Positions 13,801-25,257 of a DNA stretch of 64,000 nt are shown here, in pieces. The notes under the pieces were generated by a model. That model was given only the letters and a program-made list of their open reading frames with translations, was not told the origin of the DNA and searched no databases. The position numbers and the translations under genes are program-made. Position 1 is the stretch's first letter, and each line of letters opens with the position of its first letter. Source of the stretch: Siderastrea siderea (lineage: Eukaryota > Cnidaria > Anthozoa > Scleractinia > Rhizangiidae); contig OZ034966.1 of NCBI GenBank assembly GCA_964030785.1, positions 2,481,701 through 2,545,700 on the forward strand, given 5' to 3'.

Positions 13801-14397
13801 TTAGCTCTTCATTGTGATCATCCTCACTAAAGGATTCTTCATCTGAGTCGAAAAATTCCGGCAAGTTCGCCCTTGGCGAGCCTTGCTCGGGTGAGACACG
13901 AGGAGGAGGAGGAATATCACTCGGATCATCTTCGTTATAACCGAACGCTGCCGAGTATTTCTGAAGTCCTTCAAGTGTGGGTATTTGATGTTCCATGTGT
14001 TGATGATCAAGATGGAGTAATCCTAGACGACAGAAAAAAATTACTAAATAACAGAAACGTTCCTTGCGTCCTTTATACCACCGCTGTAACATGAAGGCTG
14101 TATCTACTTACAGCATGCATGGGAAGTTGTCAGAGTTTTTCTGTACTGTTTATACCCTCCAACAACTGTACCCGTTTGCTGTCTCACGGGCAAATGGGAC
14201 AACTATCTGAACTATGCGCGTATGCTGCAATTAAATCCATCCATGGTAAAACAGCAGCGTCCCAGCCATGCTAGTCTGTTACAGTTCATCGATCTGCTCT
14301 GAAAAAGGATTATCAAAAGCTGTGTCCAGTGTGTCCGTAATCGAATTGTGACAATGCATAATAAGGCAGTTGTTCAGACGATCCTGCTTCATAGTGC

Positions 14398-14431
<34 letters not shown>

Positions 14432-17400
14432 TTTATTTCAGTATGGTGCATAATTACAGTCAAACTGTAGTCTCCCTTATGGCCCTACGTCCAGGTCGAA
14501 TTGGAATTTGGAAATGTTGGGTTTTTTTTATGGAGGGAGGAAAACCGGAGTACCCGGAGAAAAACCCTCGGAGCAAGGACGAGAACCAACAACAAACTCA
14601 ACCCACATATGACACCGGGACCGGGAATCGAACCCGGGCCACACTGGTGGAAGGCGAGTGCTCTCACCACTGCGCCATCCCTGCTAGTTCTTGAGTCGTT
14701 GGAGGACAGAAAATGTACGCTCTGAAGCCGCCGATTCCACAGGTAATGTCAAATACAAACCGCTTCTGTCTAGTTTAGTGGAAAAATCCAGCAGTTGATT
14801 GGCTTCTCGCACACAGGCCAGAGTTGTTAAAAAAAAGTCCTACAATATATTATTTCAAGCCAAGCGCAATTCTGATGAAACGATCTGTGAAAAGATCATG
14901 AGACTGAATATTTTGCCAAACCAATTTTATGCTGCGCTAGCGATATTTTTGGCACCAAAACTTGGGGTGCTGAGCCCCCCAAATTTTCATTTGGGAGGGC
15001 TACAGCTGCCCCCCCCCCCCCCCCCCCCGCTCCGCCGCCTCTGTCTGTAACCACAATCCTCCCAGATATACTAAAGAAAATGACAAAAAAGATATACTAA
15101 GAAAATGTCCACACCCACAAAACAAGATTTTGGCAGCCTTGTTTTTTCAAAATTTGCATTTAGTACACCCATCACTTTTACTACTTTTCGATGAGACTCA
15201 GCATCTTTCAAGCAGTTCAGATTTGTAACACAATTAACATACATGCCACTTTCCTCATGAATTTTAAGTCTTTTAGGTACCTTTATAATCAGTATCGTCT
15301 TTTCTAGTGCCAGTGCTAGCTTGCATCCCAGGAGGCGGACGAAGCTGGGGTGTCACTGTCTGTCCCTTCACTGAAAAAGTAAAACAAGATTCAGTAGTCT
15401 TTATATTTTGCTCTCTGCTGCGGAAGTACTTCTACTGTCAACTGTAAAAATTTGAGGCTGAGTCTTCATCTTTGTTAATTTGCAAAATTTACAACCTCCT
15501 TCCTAGGAAGACTTTAACACAAAAATGCCTGGCCTTCTTTTGCTTAAGTCAATTCTTGAGGAAGGGAAAAGCACTACATCCCCATGGATGTACATTGCAT
15601 CTCAAGCTTAGCAGTTTATCTTCGTGAAATGAACCTGTTTACAATATTCATTAAGAATTTGTTATTTTCGGTTTCTTGACTTATTACCAACACAAATTGT
15701 AATGACATGTAATCCACCATCAATTAGCCTTTGCTATTTAAGAAATAGGAATTTGCACATCTTGTTTACAAAAATATGAGAGAATGATCAAGGGATAGTA
15801 AAACCTTAATGTTAACATGAGACGTCCATCGAGTGTCTGCTTGAGATAATGTGAGCTCAAAGTGACAATGACTGTCAAAATGTCAATTGTGATACCATGC
15901 CAGGTTAACCTGTATTAACCCAAGGGGAAGGTTGATGGGAGGATACTCAGTAGGATTTTTGTACTGTGGGGTTCAAACGATACACTAACCTTTTTCAAAA
16001 CAATACCCTTTCCATAAACCAATGTATAACAAAAATTGCACCTTTTTCTTTGCTCAAAAGTAAGCCAAAAACAGTAGTCAAAGATCATTTTGGAATTTTA
16101 GTCGCATGAAGTCTCTAAGGAATGATTTATTTTTGCGTTGTGACTTCTGCCGAAATTTTGCAAACATTTATAGTACTTAGACCATCTCTCTCAGTTAAAC
16201 ATGTATTTCAACAATCCCTTTTCCTAACCTTTTGTATACTTTAAGTGCAAAAAAGGAACCCCTTTTGGCCAGAGCCTCCCTATCAAGCCCACTATAGGGA
16301 GTATCACATCACTGGGTATTAACATCAGCTGCTCTAAAACAGTTATGCAACCAGTCAGTGCACAAAATGTAGTCCAATTTTAAATTCAATCTACAGGAAA
16401 ATGCATGTGTAGATTTTGGAACTTAAAGTCAAGTGTTCTGTGCTGTGATAAAAATATTTCATAGTTTTCTACTGTCTCTGTATATATGAGCACAAGGTGA
16501 CACATAAAATGAGGACAGGATAGGGGGAGAAAGTGAGAGCAAAATGGGGGAACTTAATTCCTTCACTTTCTCCCCTACTCCATCCCTGTTTACACCTGCT
16601 ACGCATGGTAAATATAGTATAACGGTACTTTTGAGTACCTGTGATAAAAGTGTTATAGTTATGTGAGGTTTTTCCATCATTGCTGTTGTTCTTTCTTGTT
16701 GAACTCTGCGTGGTATACACTGAAGAGGAATGTGGCCTTCTCTTTGGCTTGTTCATTTGTGACTGCCTTTCATTGAACTGTCTCACTATTTCAGGTATAG
16801 ACAAATCTGGCATGCTACACATAACAAACAAACAATAACCAAAGTAAGTTCCTGTCCATAAAAAGCATCACAGACTACTTATACAGGAGAACCCCTGTTA
16901 TCTCAAATCCCAGCTATCTCAAACTCAAAGTTACACCATGGAGAGTTTGAAAAGCCATACAAGCAATGTCTTCTAGACTAGATAGTCAAAATAACTTTGC
17001 AATTAATAATAATAATTAATAATAATTAATATTATAATAATTAATAACTTTGCAATTAATAGGAATAAGTTATTACTATCGTTAGTTAACAAGTTCTTTG
17101 GTTTTCTGTCTTCTTTGTTTTAGCAGATTAAAGTTGCTTAATATTAATCTCCAGAGGCATCTCCTGTGACTTGGGAAGGGAAAGGAAGAAACTCAGGAGA
17201 TCAAAGGCAGGGAACAGAAGAGCCAGACATCTCCATACACTTTACTGTGGTGGTTCAGGGAAACTGTTGGTAGCTATTAATAAACATAGAGTCATCTCTG
17301 GAGGAGGCTAGAAGATAATAAATTATAGGACTTTCATGTGGTTGGTCAATTTCCATGTACTTTTGGGAAGTGAAATGACTGTCTTAAACTTCTTGAAATA

Positions 17401-20400
17401 TGATCCAGTCACTGAATACCTGTGAGCTACCACATTCCTCTTAATGTTTTGCAGTGAACCACTGAATATGATTGGCCGGCTGCAGCTTTCTCTCTCCAGT
17501 TGCTTGTTGTTTGCTAACTACACATAGAGCGGTTTTCAATTGAGTGTCAAAAGTAACTCACATTTTGCTTTGGTTTTGCTTTACTTTACTCTGTGATTTG
17601 TTAAAAAATCACGTGCTATTTTCTTGTCCAATCAGAAGTAAAACTCAAACCAATCGCGACTTGCTCGCACGCGTTTTCCTGCTTGGCGCCAGTTACATGT
17701 ATTTGCTTTGAGTCCTGATTGGCTCATTGGGTAATTTGTGTTTGTTGTGATTGGTAATTACTTTGGTCTTGTTTTTAGGACACTCATTTGAAAAGCGCTC
17801 TATTATAAACAACATGCAGTGAAACAAGAAGCAAGTCTCAAATTTCTGATGTTGTAGCTGCCAGGTGAATAATCATATTAAACCACTGTTTTGTAATCTT
17901 TAAGGATCTTTAACCCTCTAAGCCCCAATATCAATATGCATATTCTCCTTAGTGTTCTCCATATATTTCTTATGGTATTAGTTGAGAGAATTTGCACAAA
18001 CATCAAGACATTTTATGTTTGGTGATCATTTCCTTTATTCTCGTGACCTGTATGTTTGATCAAGTAAGGATATTGTAAGGAGAAATTAGATGCTTATCAC
18101 TGTTGGGGCATAAAGGGTTAAGATTTTGAAAGATCCATGGAGATCTTGCAAAAACAAAGAGGATTGAAACCACCATGGTTACCTAGCTGTCTCCTGTCTA
18201 TCCAGCTTTAACTGCGGTGGTTCTGTGTCTAAACTTAAAAAGCTGCTTTTGCTTTTACTCCTGTAATTACATTGGCAGTTGACTTCCCTCTCCCGTGGTC
18301 CTCCACCAAGTCGATATGATGTCTTTTTAACATCTTTCAGTCTGGAAAGTGACTGATTTGCATGATATAGCCAGTCCTACAATATTCCACACCAAATTAC
18401 AAATAACGTTAAATTGTTACAACCAGTACATTTGTGTATCTGATCCGCATGACTTCTTGCATACACAATATTATGATAAACGTCTGTAACTATCATTTGT
18501 TCTATTTTGTTTTGTTGAGAAACTTGCATACTATAAACTGCCTTTTATAAGCACTGGGCTTATACAACTTCGCAAGGGGTTTTGGGTGGGCTTATAAACA
18601 GAGGTGCTTATATCCGGGGGGGGGGGGGGGGGGGGCTTATAGGCGGAATTAAAAAAAATGTATCAAAATGAGCCACAGCAGTTTTGATCGGAATACGTCA
18701 CTCTTTAATTTACCAGTTTTTAATTAACCTTTGAAACGTCATAATAAATCGGATTCATTTCAATTTTAACAACAAAATCAAAACTGTAACAACACGAATG
18801 TAACCAGACCGTAACAAATCAGAAGCTCAGAGTTCATCTTTGTAGTGTTCTGTGAGAGTGCTTAATGTTAAGGAAACAAGGAAAACTAGAAAGGGGCTTA
18901 TGACCGGATGGATGGTAGATAGGCCTATAACCGGGGCGGGAGGGGCTTATAAACGGAAGGGGGGTTATAAGCGGCATGTTACAGTATTGTTATAGAATAG
19001 GAAGGTAAACTTAATAAGCTTTAACACTGCTTAACAGTTTCCAGTTTAAAGGCAACGAGCTTTAAAGGCAACGAACTTTACTCATAGCACGAGTCAAGTT
19101 CGAGCCCCAGTCAAGTTCGAGCCACGAGTCAAGTTCAAGTCAGGTTAAAAAATCTTTTATTTTTTTTTTATTTCTTTTTTTTTGTTTTGATTGTGATTCT
19201 TGCTTTCATGATGATGCGCCAGAGGTAAACAGTCTAAGATCAAACACTAGTCTGGTCTGAGATCTCGATCGATCGATCACGAACGTCATTCGAGCTACGA
19301 TTCGAAGCCTGCTTTTCAAAGATATGACAACTCATAGCATTTATTTTCCTGAAAGAATGTGACCTCTATTTGCATGAAGCTTAGAAGAGGTCCCACTTTC
19401 ATGATACGCCGAGCAAGAAAACTGATGTGAATAAATATTACCGTTCGCGCCACTCGAGCGCCATCTTGTTGCGTCCACAGGGGACCCATGACATCATTCA
19501 ATAGAACCTATTTCCTTCGCGGACAAAGTGTTGGAGGACATATTATTCCCCAGTATTTCAGCAGGATACGAACCTTAATCTTCTCCTTGTCCGCGAGGTT
19601 TGGAGGTAAAATTATCTCAAGAGTATTAGAAGTATTTTGCCTGTCTTGGGCCATACCTGTGTTAAGAGACGGAAGCTTTGACGACATGCTGCTAGGTAAG
19701 TTATCCGAACAGCAAGTTACATATAACCAGGCTTCGGAAACCATGGTGAACAGTTAGCTCTTTGAGCTTTGGCCACCAACAAAACTGATCAAAACCTTCC
19801 AGGAAAATTAATAGATGAGGAGGATAAGCAAGGAATGGGGTTAATTTCGTTCAATAAGTTGTTACCAACACTGGGAATGAACTCTTGCGACCGCTCAACA
19901 GGAAAAATATCTCTTGGACTGTTGATGTTTTGAACATCAGTTAGCGCAACATTATGAAAGAAAGAATCGCAATGAAAAGAAATTAAAATAAAATTAAAAA
20001 ACGGATTTTTTATTAACCTGACTCGAACTTGACTCGGGCTCGAACTTGACTCGTGCTACCAGTAAACTCAAAGGCAACACGTCCAACTACCTAGTACATT
20101 CAGTATAAGTAACAAAGTTAAGTATAACATTAAATTCTATTAAGCAGCCACCCTTGGGGAATGAGCAAACCACCAAAGCTTAATGGTGCTTGGCTGCTTT
20201 TAATAGAGTTTGCCAGAAGTTACCAATGAGGAGTGGTGGAAACTTCATCCATTGAAGTAAAATCAAAAGATGCATAGGTCTTTTTCTTTGCAGACACAAA
20301 AATTAAAGAAACTGTTGCTATTATCTTTGTTTAGAATGCAATTATCCTGTTTCCTGAAGTGTTTCAATATCATGCTTGTTTAAACAGATTTCTTGAAAGT

Positions 20401-23400
20401 GACATCATTGTTTTACTGTGATCTGATTACATGACATCTCTGCATTCATAATGAACACTTGACATAAACGTTATTTTTCAGATTTTCCTTTATTGATTTA
20501 AGCTAGTAATGAAAAGCCAAAAAAATACTTGCTGGCCATTCAGTAGAGGTACCATTGAATAGAAAATCCTGGGGAGGGGTACCATTTACATCCCCATGGC
20601 CCCTTGTACCATGGTGTGCATGTGAGTTTGCTTGTGACTGTCTGAGGGTTAATGGAGAAAAGGTTTTGTTTACAGTGCCATACTAAGAACATCTCTGGCA
20701 CTTTGGAAACCGGACGCTTAAAAGAGAGAGAGTCAATAAGGGGTTCGACTGTACCTCCTAGATGAGACTTACACGTAGCTTTCGTTTGAATGACCTGGCA
20801 CTTGAAGGTTTCATCCAATGATCCAAGACTTAAAACCACCTTGTATAACATAGTAAACAATCCTCGCCAATGTTTTTTTTTAAGTAACTCATTTAAGACA
20901 GACTCAAAAGCTTGAGCCAGCTTGTATGCAACGGCAACATGGGAAAATACGACCCAGTCTAGAATAATCATTTGAATTGTCTCACATGTAGATGATTCAT
21001 TCTCACAAGACACACAGCTTCATCATAAAAAGCATTTAAGAGGCTCTGACTGTAAATATCGAGAATCGGCGGACAAGCTCAAAAAATCGAAAATCCTGAT
21101 AACTTGCCAGAAGAACACCTTTGGGGAGCTATCTTCGAAAATATTACTTAAACCTTCTGGAATTCTATTGTTTTCGGGAAATTCGGAAAAACGGTTTTGC
21201 TTAATTTATTACGCAATAATCAGGCTTAAAATTAAACAAATTGAAAGCGCTTGCTTTTAAACAATTTGCAACGCCAGAAAACAATTTTAATTTTAAATGA
21301 TAGCAATACTCTTCTACTTTCTGACAATAGGAATTGCATGGAGTTTTGCTTTATTTCTGTGGTTTGGTGGTTCTTTGAAACAAAGCCATTTTGCGCACTT
21401 CGGAAAAAGGCAAAAGTTGGTAAACTTTAGAGGCTTAAAATGGGTCTTGGTATGTTTAATATCGAATTGAAATAAACACTGTGATAAAGTTTGGCCCTAC
21501 TTCTATTATAATATGAAATAAAAAATCTGGGCAATTCAGGCTCGCGCTGACAAAAACACAAATTCGCGAACCAGTGTTGCCAAAATGTGCATAATTTGGA
21601 TAATAGAAAAAAACTGTAATGGAAGGACGACTTGAAATATGACAAATCGTTTACTGTTACTATTTTCGGATGGTCTTTCTACTAGATGATGCATTCACTG
21701 ATATCTTCATTTGTCTTTCTGAAGAACTGCGAACAAATTTGGAAAATTGTTGGTGAAACTAGAGTGCAGTGGATGATCATTTTTTGTCAGATGTCTATAC
21801 TCTGCAGCACCAATGGCCTTTCTTTGTTATTTGCAGTTTTTTGGGGGGAAAAAACTAATGTTCTCGAAAATCCAAACGGTTCCTTTTACAAATCATTAAA
21901 GTTGACGTACGCGTATAAATTGAGAGCTCAGTTTGGTTGTGTAAGCAAGGAACACAAAAGTATCACTCAAAATAATGGAGTCACGCAAGCGATCACTGCA
22001 CGTTCAAGTAAACGTGAAAATATTCTTCAATGAAAATCTTATCCTCTAAAACCGTGAAAGAGTTCTCAGCGATCTTGCAAAGTAAAACCAAACAAGCTGT
22101 GTATTAATATCTCTTAGATGTACAGCAGCATTTAGAACTCGTAAATACCGATCCCGCTGCCAGAACGTCCGTGGTTTGCGTTTTTTAAAACATATTATAC
22201 AAGTGTAATAATATCGATAGGAACAGCACAATTTTTGACAAATGCGCCGGGCAAATACGTATAAATCATAATAATAATGATGCACTTTTGCTCCTGGTCA
22301 AAATAGTGTCATTTCAAAAAGTTGCCCAAAATTTTAGTAGCCGTTTGAAAAGAGCGATCGCGTCACGTACACAACAACATACTATATTTTGCAGTTTTCT
22401 TCTCTCGAAGAGAAAGGTGTCTTATGTAAACGAAACTAATTCTAGACTTGCCTGTCGCAATTTTCGTCCCAGTGGAATATCAGCTGCACATGACAGTATG
22501 CCCCAAACACAGGGATCCGTACGGTATTCGCTGGAGAACTAGCCATGCATAAAACAGCGGCCAATGTAAGAGACCGCATTTAAAAACTGCCATAAGTAGG
22601 TGACAAAAAATATTCACGTGACTCAGGTCACGCAACAGCTGTGTAGAACTTTTAAAACTTTTTCTCCTTCTCTTTAGTTTTACGTAGAAATAGTATAAGC
22701 CCAAAACAATGCAAGAATAGATTGAAGGAATGTTTTAGTTCATTCTCTGTGTGTCTTCAGTAAATAAAATCCTCTAAATTGAGCTCACACAAACTACTAC
22801 TTTTCATTTCATTCATTTCATTGTTCAATTTTTGGCAACACTGGTTCGCGATTTTGTGTTTTTGTCAGCGCGAGCCTGAATTGCCCAGATTTTTTATTTC
22901 ATATTATAATAGAAGTAGGGCCAAACTTTATCACAGTGTTTATTTCAATTCGATATTAGACATACCAAGACCCATTTTAAGCCTCTAAAGTTTACCAATT
23001 TTTGCCTTTTTCTGAAGTGCGCAAAATGGCTTTGTTTCAAAGAACCACCAAACCACAGAAATAAAGCAAAACTCCATGCAATTCCTATTGTCAGAAAGTA
23101 GAAGAGTATTGCTATCATTTAAAATTAAAATTGTTTTCTGGCGTTGCAAATTGTTTAAAAGCAAGCGCTTTCAATTTGTTTAATTTTAAGCCTGATTATT
23201 GCGTAATAAATTAAGCAAAACCGTTTTTCCGAATTTCCCGAAAACAATAGAATTCCAGAAGGTTTAAGTAATATTTTCGAAGATAGCTCCCCAAAAGTGT
23301 TCTTCTGGCAAGTTATCAGGATTTTCGATTTTTTGAGCTTGTCCGCCGATTCTCGATATTTACAGTCAGAGCCTCTTAAGAAAAGTACAATTTTCTCGAA

Positions 23401-23596
23401 ACCTCCAAAACTTAGAGACACCCTATAAGCAGGCAGGGGAGAAGGATATAGATTATTCAAGCCCTCAATCAGTTGCATATAACTGTGCTTGACTACAATT
23501 AAATATTTAAAACCACATTATTTATCAACTCACTCGCGAAGCTGGCACTCTCCCATCTGAGTAAACCTCATTTTCGGCATATCCCGATTGAGACAT
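7821..23596 (-). CDS. Unrecognised multi-exon gene, Ser/Pro-rich disordered protein with a KSVTF motif
   Basis: Minus-strand gene. Coding exons read from splice sites: 23596-23534 (start, MSQSGYAENEV), 18341-18183, 16814-16639, 15370-15281, 14022-13049, 12543-11890, 11580-11458, 10846-10776, 10387-10296, 9313-9228 and 7919-7821 (stop TAG). From 18341 to the stop every junction has GT-AG ends and keeps codon phase, which strongly supports one transcript of about 840 codons. The first exon ends in phase 0 but the 18341 exon needs two carried bases, so at least one exon between them is missing or the first exon is wrong. The protein looks disordered: an acidic Ser-rich stretch (DSDEESFSEDD), proline runs (DIPPPPRV, RPPPPLPPG), two basic RPSSA motifs (RPTRPSSAPI, RPRPSSAHV) and basic phospho-site-like motifs (LRRTSDP, LRKSNSD). 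KSVTF in the 12543-11890 exon fits the PP1-docking RVxF consensus. The C terminus (HEVFARLQEKGIDVSMDTIKR) looks helical. I do not recognise the family; a cytoskeletal or centrosomal role would be a guess. Confidence 0.8.
8166..8195. repeat. (CCGT)n-like simple repeat
   Basis: Imperfect run of CCGT/TCGT tetramers (CCGTCCGTTCGTCCGTCCG). It lies in the last intron of the unrecognised gene (7920-9227). Confidence 0.8.
8608..8693 (+). repeat. tRNA-like sequence, Pro(GGG)-like anticodon arm, probably a SINE head or pseudogene
   Basis: An A-box-like TGGCCTAGTGG and a B-box-like AGGTTCGACAC flank a perfect anticodon-type hairpin, CCGGC-CTGGGAC-GCCGG, whose 7-base loop has T at position 33 and GGG in the anticodon position. 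The segment between anticodon and T arms is too long and the B box departs from consensus, so a working tRNA is unlikely. Confidence 0.45.
9722..10150. repeat. Tandem array of the ~105-bp repeat, about four units
   Basis: Successive units start near 9722, 9821, 9921, 10026 (a short ~45-bp partial unit) and 10071. Each has the order: TCTAAC block, GTCTGTGGATGAAATC-like block, ATTCAAATGAAAGC-like block, CCTGTGGTGCTGTTT-like block, then GCTGTACAAG. The short unit repeats CTGTGGTGCTGTTTTTTAAG, the mark of recent unequal copying. It lies in an intron of the unrecognised gene. Confidence 0.8.
14396..14690 (-). mobile_element. tRNA-derived SINE with (ATT)n tail
   Basis: Read on the minus strand: the tRNA-like head begins GAACTAGCAGGGATGGCGCA (A box TGGCGCAGTGG, 14677-14667), with B box GGTTCGATTCC (14634-14624). 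The body has TGGGTTGAGTTTGTTGTTGG and TTTTTCTCCGGGTACTCCGG, and the element ends in a (TTA/ATT)n run at 14432-14397. It sits in the intron between the 15370-15281 and 14022-13049 exons, in the same sense as the gene. A diverged relative is at 51213-51395. Confidence 0.85.
17910..18121. mobile_element. Short TTAA-flanked MITE (piggyBac-like ends)
   Basis: Element 17914-18117 (204 bp), flanked on both sides by TTAA (17910-17913 and 18118-18121). Ends are CCCTCTAAGCCCCAATA and, inverted, CCCTTTATGCCCCAACA. A TTAA target duplication with CCC-starting inverted ends fits piggyBac-type transposition. There is no coding capacity. A second copy, split by an insertion, is at 32919-33390. Confidence 0.75.
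18529..18986. mobile_element. TA-flanked non-autonomous element rich in GCTTATAA motifs
   Basis: Inverted ends CTATAAACTGCCTTTTATAA (from 18531) and CTGTAACATGCCGCTTATAA (inward from 18984), each next to a TA dinucleotide (18529-18530, 18985-18986). The inside has several GGCTTATAA-type repeats and a poly-G run near 18617. There is no open frame. The TA duplication suggests a Tc1/mariner-like family. Confidence 0.6.
19064..20078. mobile_element. ~1-kb inverted-repeat element with 9-bp flanking duplication
   Basis: Inverted ends of about 65-75 bp face each other at 19073-19160 and 19990-20069. They share CACGAGTCAAGTTCGAGCC and TCAGGTTAA. The left end carries the AGTCAAGTTCGAG unit three times in tandem, the right end twice. 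AAAGGCAAC flanks both sides (19064-19072 and 20070-20078), the 9-bp target duplication typical of Mutator-like elements. The interior (19200-19980) encodes no recognisable transposase. Confidence 0.65.
20080..21035. other. Intronic stretch with one inverted ~105-bp repeat copy
   Basis: No exon could be placed here. An open frame on the minus strand (21013-20540) runs through a copy of the dispersed repeat (inverted, ~20770-20880: TATACAAGGTGGTTTTAAGT on the minus strand) and has no family similarity, so I do not call it a gene. The missing exon of the surrounding gene could lie in this stretch. Confidence 0.4.
21036..23379. mobile_element. 2.3-kb TTAA-flanked element with 546-bp terminal inverted repeats
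   Basis: Left arm 21040-21585 and right arm 22830-23375 are near-identical inverted copies, each 546 bp. The element starts GAGGCTCTGACTGTAAATAT and ends with its complement, and TTAA lies immediately outside both ends (21036-21039 and 23376-23379). The 1.24-kb centre (21586-22829) has no transposase; its longest open frame (21686-22033, plus, 115 codons) shows no domain I know. TTAA duplication recalls piggyBac, but the ends do not start with CCC and the arms are far longer than usual. It is probably a non-autonomous or fold-back element. It lies in the first intron of the unrecognised gene. Confidence 0.85.
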
Positions 23597-24655
23597 TTTG
23601 CTCACAAGAGCACAAGTTTAACATTTAGAGTCTGTAAGGACCCCTTCATATTCAACAATGAGTGAAGGTTCAAATAAAAACCCTCAAATCCAGTCTTGGT
23701 AACAGTAAACAAATCCTTTGCGAATGATTTCCAGCGCCATAGTTTTTCGTTTACTCAAGCGCGCATCCGCTGACAACAATGATCGTCGAAAGTTATCCGT
23801 CGCGGCTCGCGGGATTCCTCGAAAGCCGCGTACTTACAACTCAAGATACCACACTTAATCAGATTGAAATACTTCCCATTTGTTGAGGATTGTAAATGTT
23901 CTTAAATGGTAAATCACTTTTAAATTTCGTTTAACTAATAATTATTTATTATTATCTAGTGTTGATCATTCCACAGTCCACAGTACTTGCTGCTGGTGCA
24001 ACAACTAGAGTATCTGGGTGTGGTCCCTTCATGTGTATAAGAAAAATGTACGTGTATAAGATACATATACTTTTTCTGAGGTTGTCCCTGGTTAATAGTA
24101 TCCTGTGTTGATACTCGAGTGTTACTGTTACTGCAGCATTTTCATGGTTTCCATATAAGGACCTATTTCAATTTTTAGGCTCCACAGATTCTTACACCCT
24201 CCACACCCCAATATTCGAGCGAGCAGAAAAAGCATCTGACAGCCAGGGTATTAGGTCTGTTTTAGATCCTGCGTATACACGCAGCATTTTCGTTTGCGGT
24301 CCTTTGCTGATATTGTTCTACCATGTATCTATGTACTGTATGGGAACGAACTTGATGCTTATAAGAGACCGTCGTGCAAGTGGACTCCTATTGAAAAGTC
24401 CTGGACCTGCCCCTGAAATCTCATAAGCACCTATGGGAGAGACTTTTTTTTCAGATTGAGCGACAGCCAACTCGAATATAGCCCATAGGCAATGCTCGGG
24501 ACTGCCCACGGGACTGCTCCTTCACGAAAAACTGACCCAGTTAACTTGTAGCTTCATCTCACTCACCCCACTCACTCAACCGATGAATCTGAAATGTAAC
24601 CAAGCTGACACAGAACACTTGGGACTACATCCCTACTCTCTTCGAACCCTTGTGC
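23597..24655. other. Gene-free interval, likely promoter region of the unrecognised gene at its left end
   Basis: Immediately upstream of the start codon at 23596 (minus strand), so the 5' UTR and promoter are expected here; no TATA box is clear. The remainder has AT-rich unique-looking DNA and no recognisable element. Confidence 0.4.
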
Positions 24656-25047
24656 TGGGGTTTTATACATTATGCCGCCATAATTTTGAGCATAATAGTG
24701 AAGTAAGAGAATCAAGCAATATGCCGGAATAATAGTGAAGAAGCAGCCTGTAATTGGGGGGGGGGGGGGGGGGGGCTGGACCCTACGTATAAGGTCGAGA
24801 GAAAACTCAGCTGTCGTATGAGGGAAAACTTTGGAAATATAACCCTCGCCTGCATCGGAACGAATCCAAGTTCTTATTGCCAAAAACCTGGGTGAAGAGA
24901 GACGAATGTGAGGTAAAAAAAAAACTCGTTTTGACGTGAGGGTATTAATGGAGCATAATAATGGCCTATTGACCATAATAGTGAGACTTTTTTAGCACCG
25001 AGCATAAGAATAATGGTAAAAAATTCGAGCATAATATGTAAAACCCT
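24654..25047. mobile_element. MITE with GCATAAT-rich interior and GGGTTTTA ends
   Basis: Left end GGGGTTTTATACATTATGCC (from 24657) and right end, inverted, TAGGGTTTTACATATTATGC (from 25047) match. Inside are many GAGCATAATA phrases and a poly-G run near 24758-24775. It is related in style to the element at 39583-40054. No coding capacity. Confidence 0.6.
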
Positions 25048-25257
25048 ACCCTAATGTGGGTTCTTTTACTCCTCCATCCAATTTAACGGGTGTCGAACTG
25101 TAGGGAACAAGGCTACCGGTAACGACACCGCTCAGTGATCACGGAACCGAGACACTGTGCTCATGAAACAATACACATTACTTCTGTTAACTGGTATTTT
25201 ATTGCTAACAACTTTTCATGATGTAAATTTTTTTTTCAACTAGTGGGAATATATTTT

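Noticed and set aside
20540..21013. 157-codon minus-strand frame
   Set aside because: It runs through a dispersed repeat copy, lacks recognisable motifs and does not fit the exon phases of the surrounding gene.
21686..22033. 115-codon frame inside the long-inverted-repeat element
   Set aside because: No transposase or other domain is recognisable; length is near chance for AT-rich DNA with few stops here.
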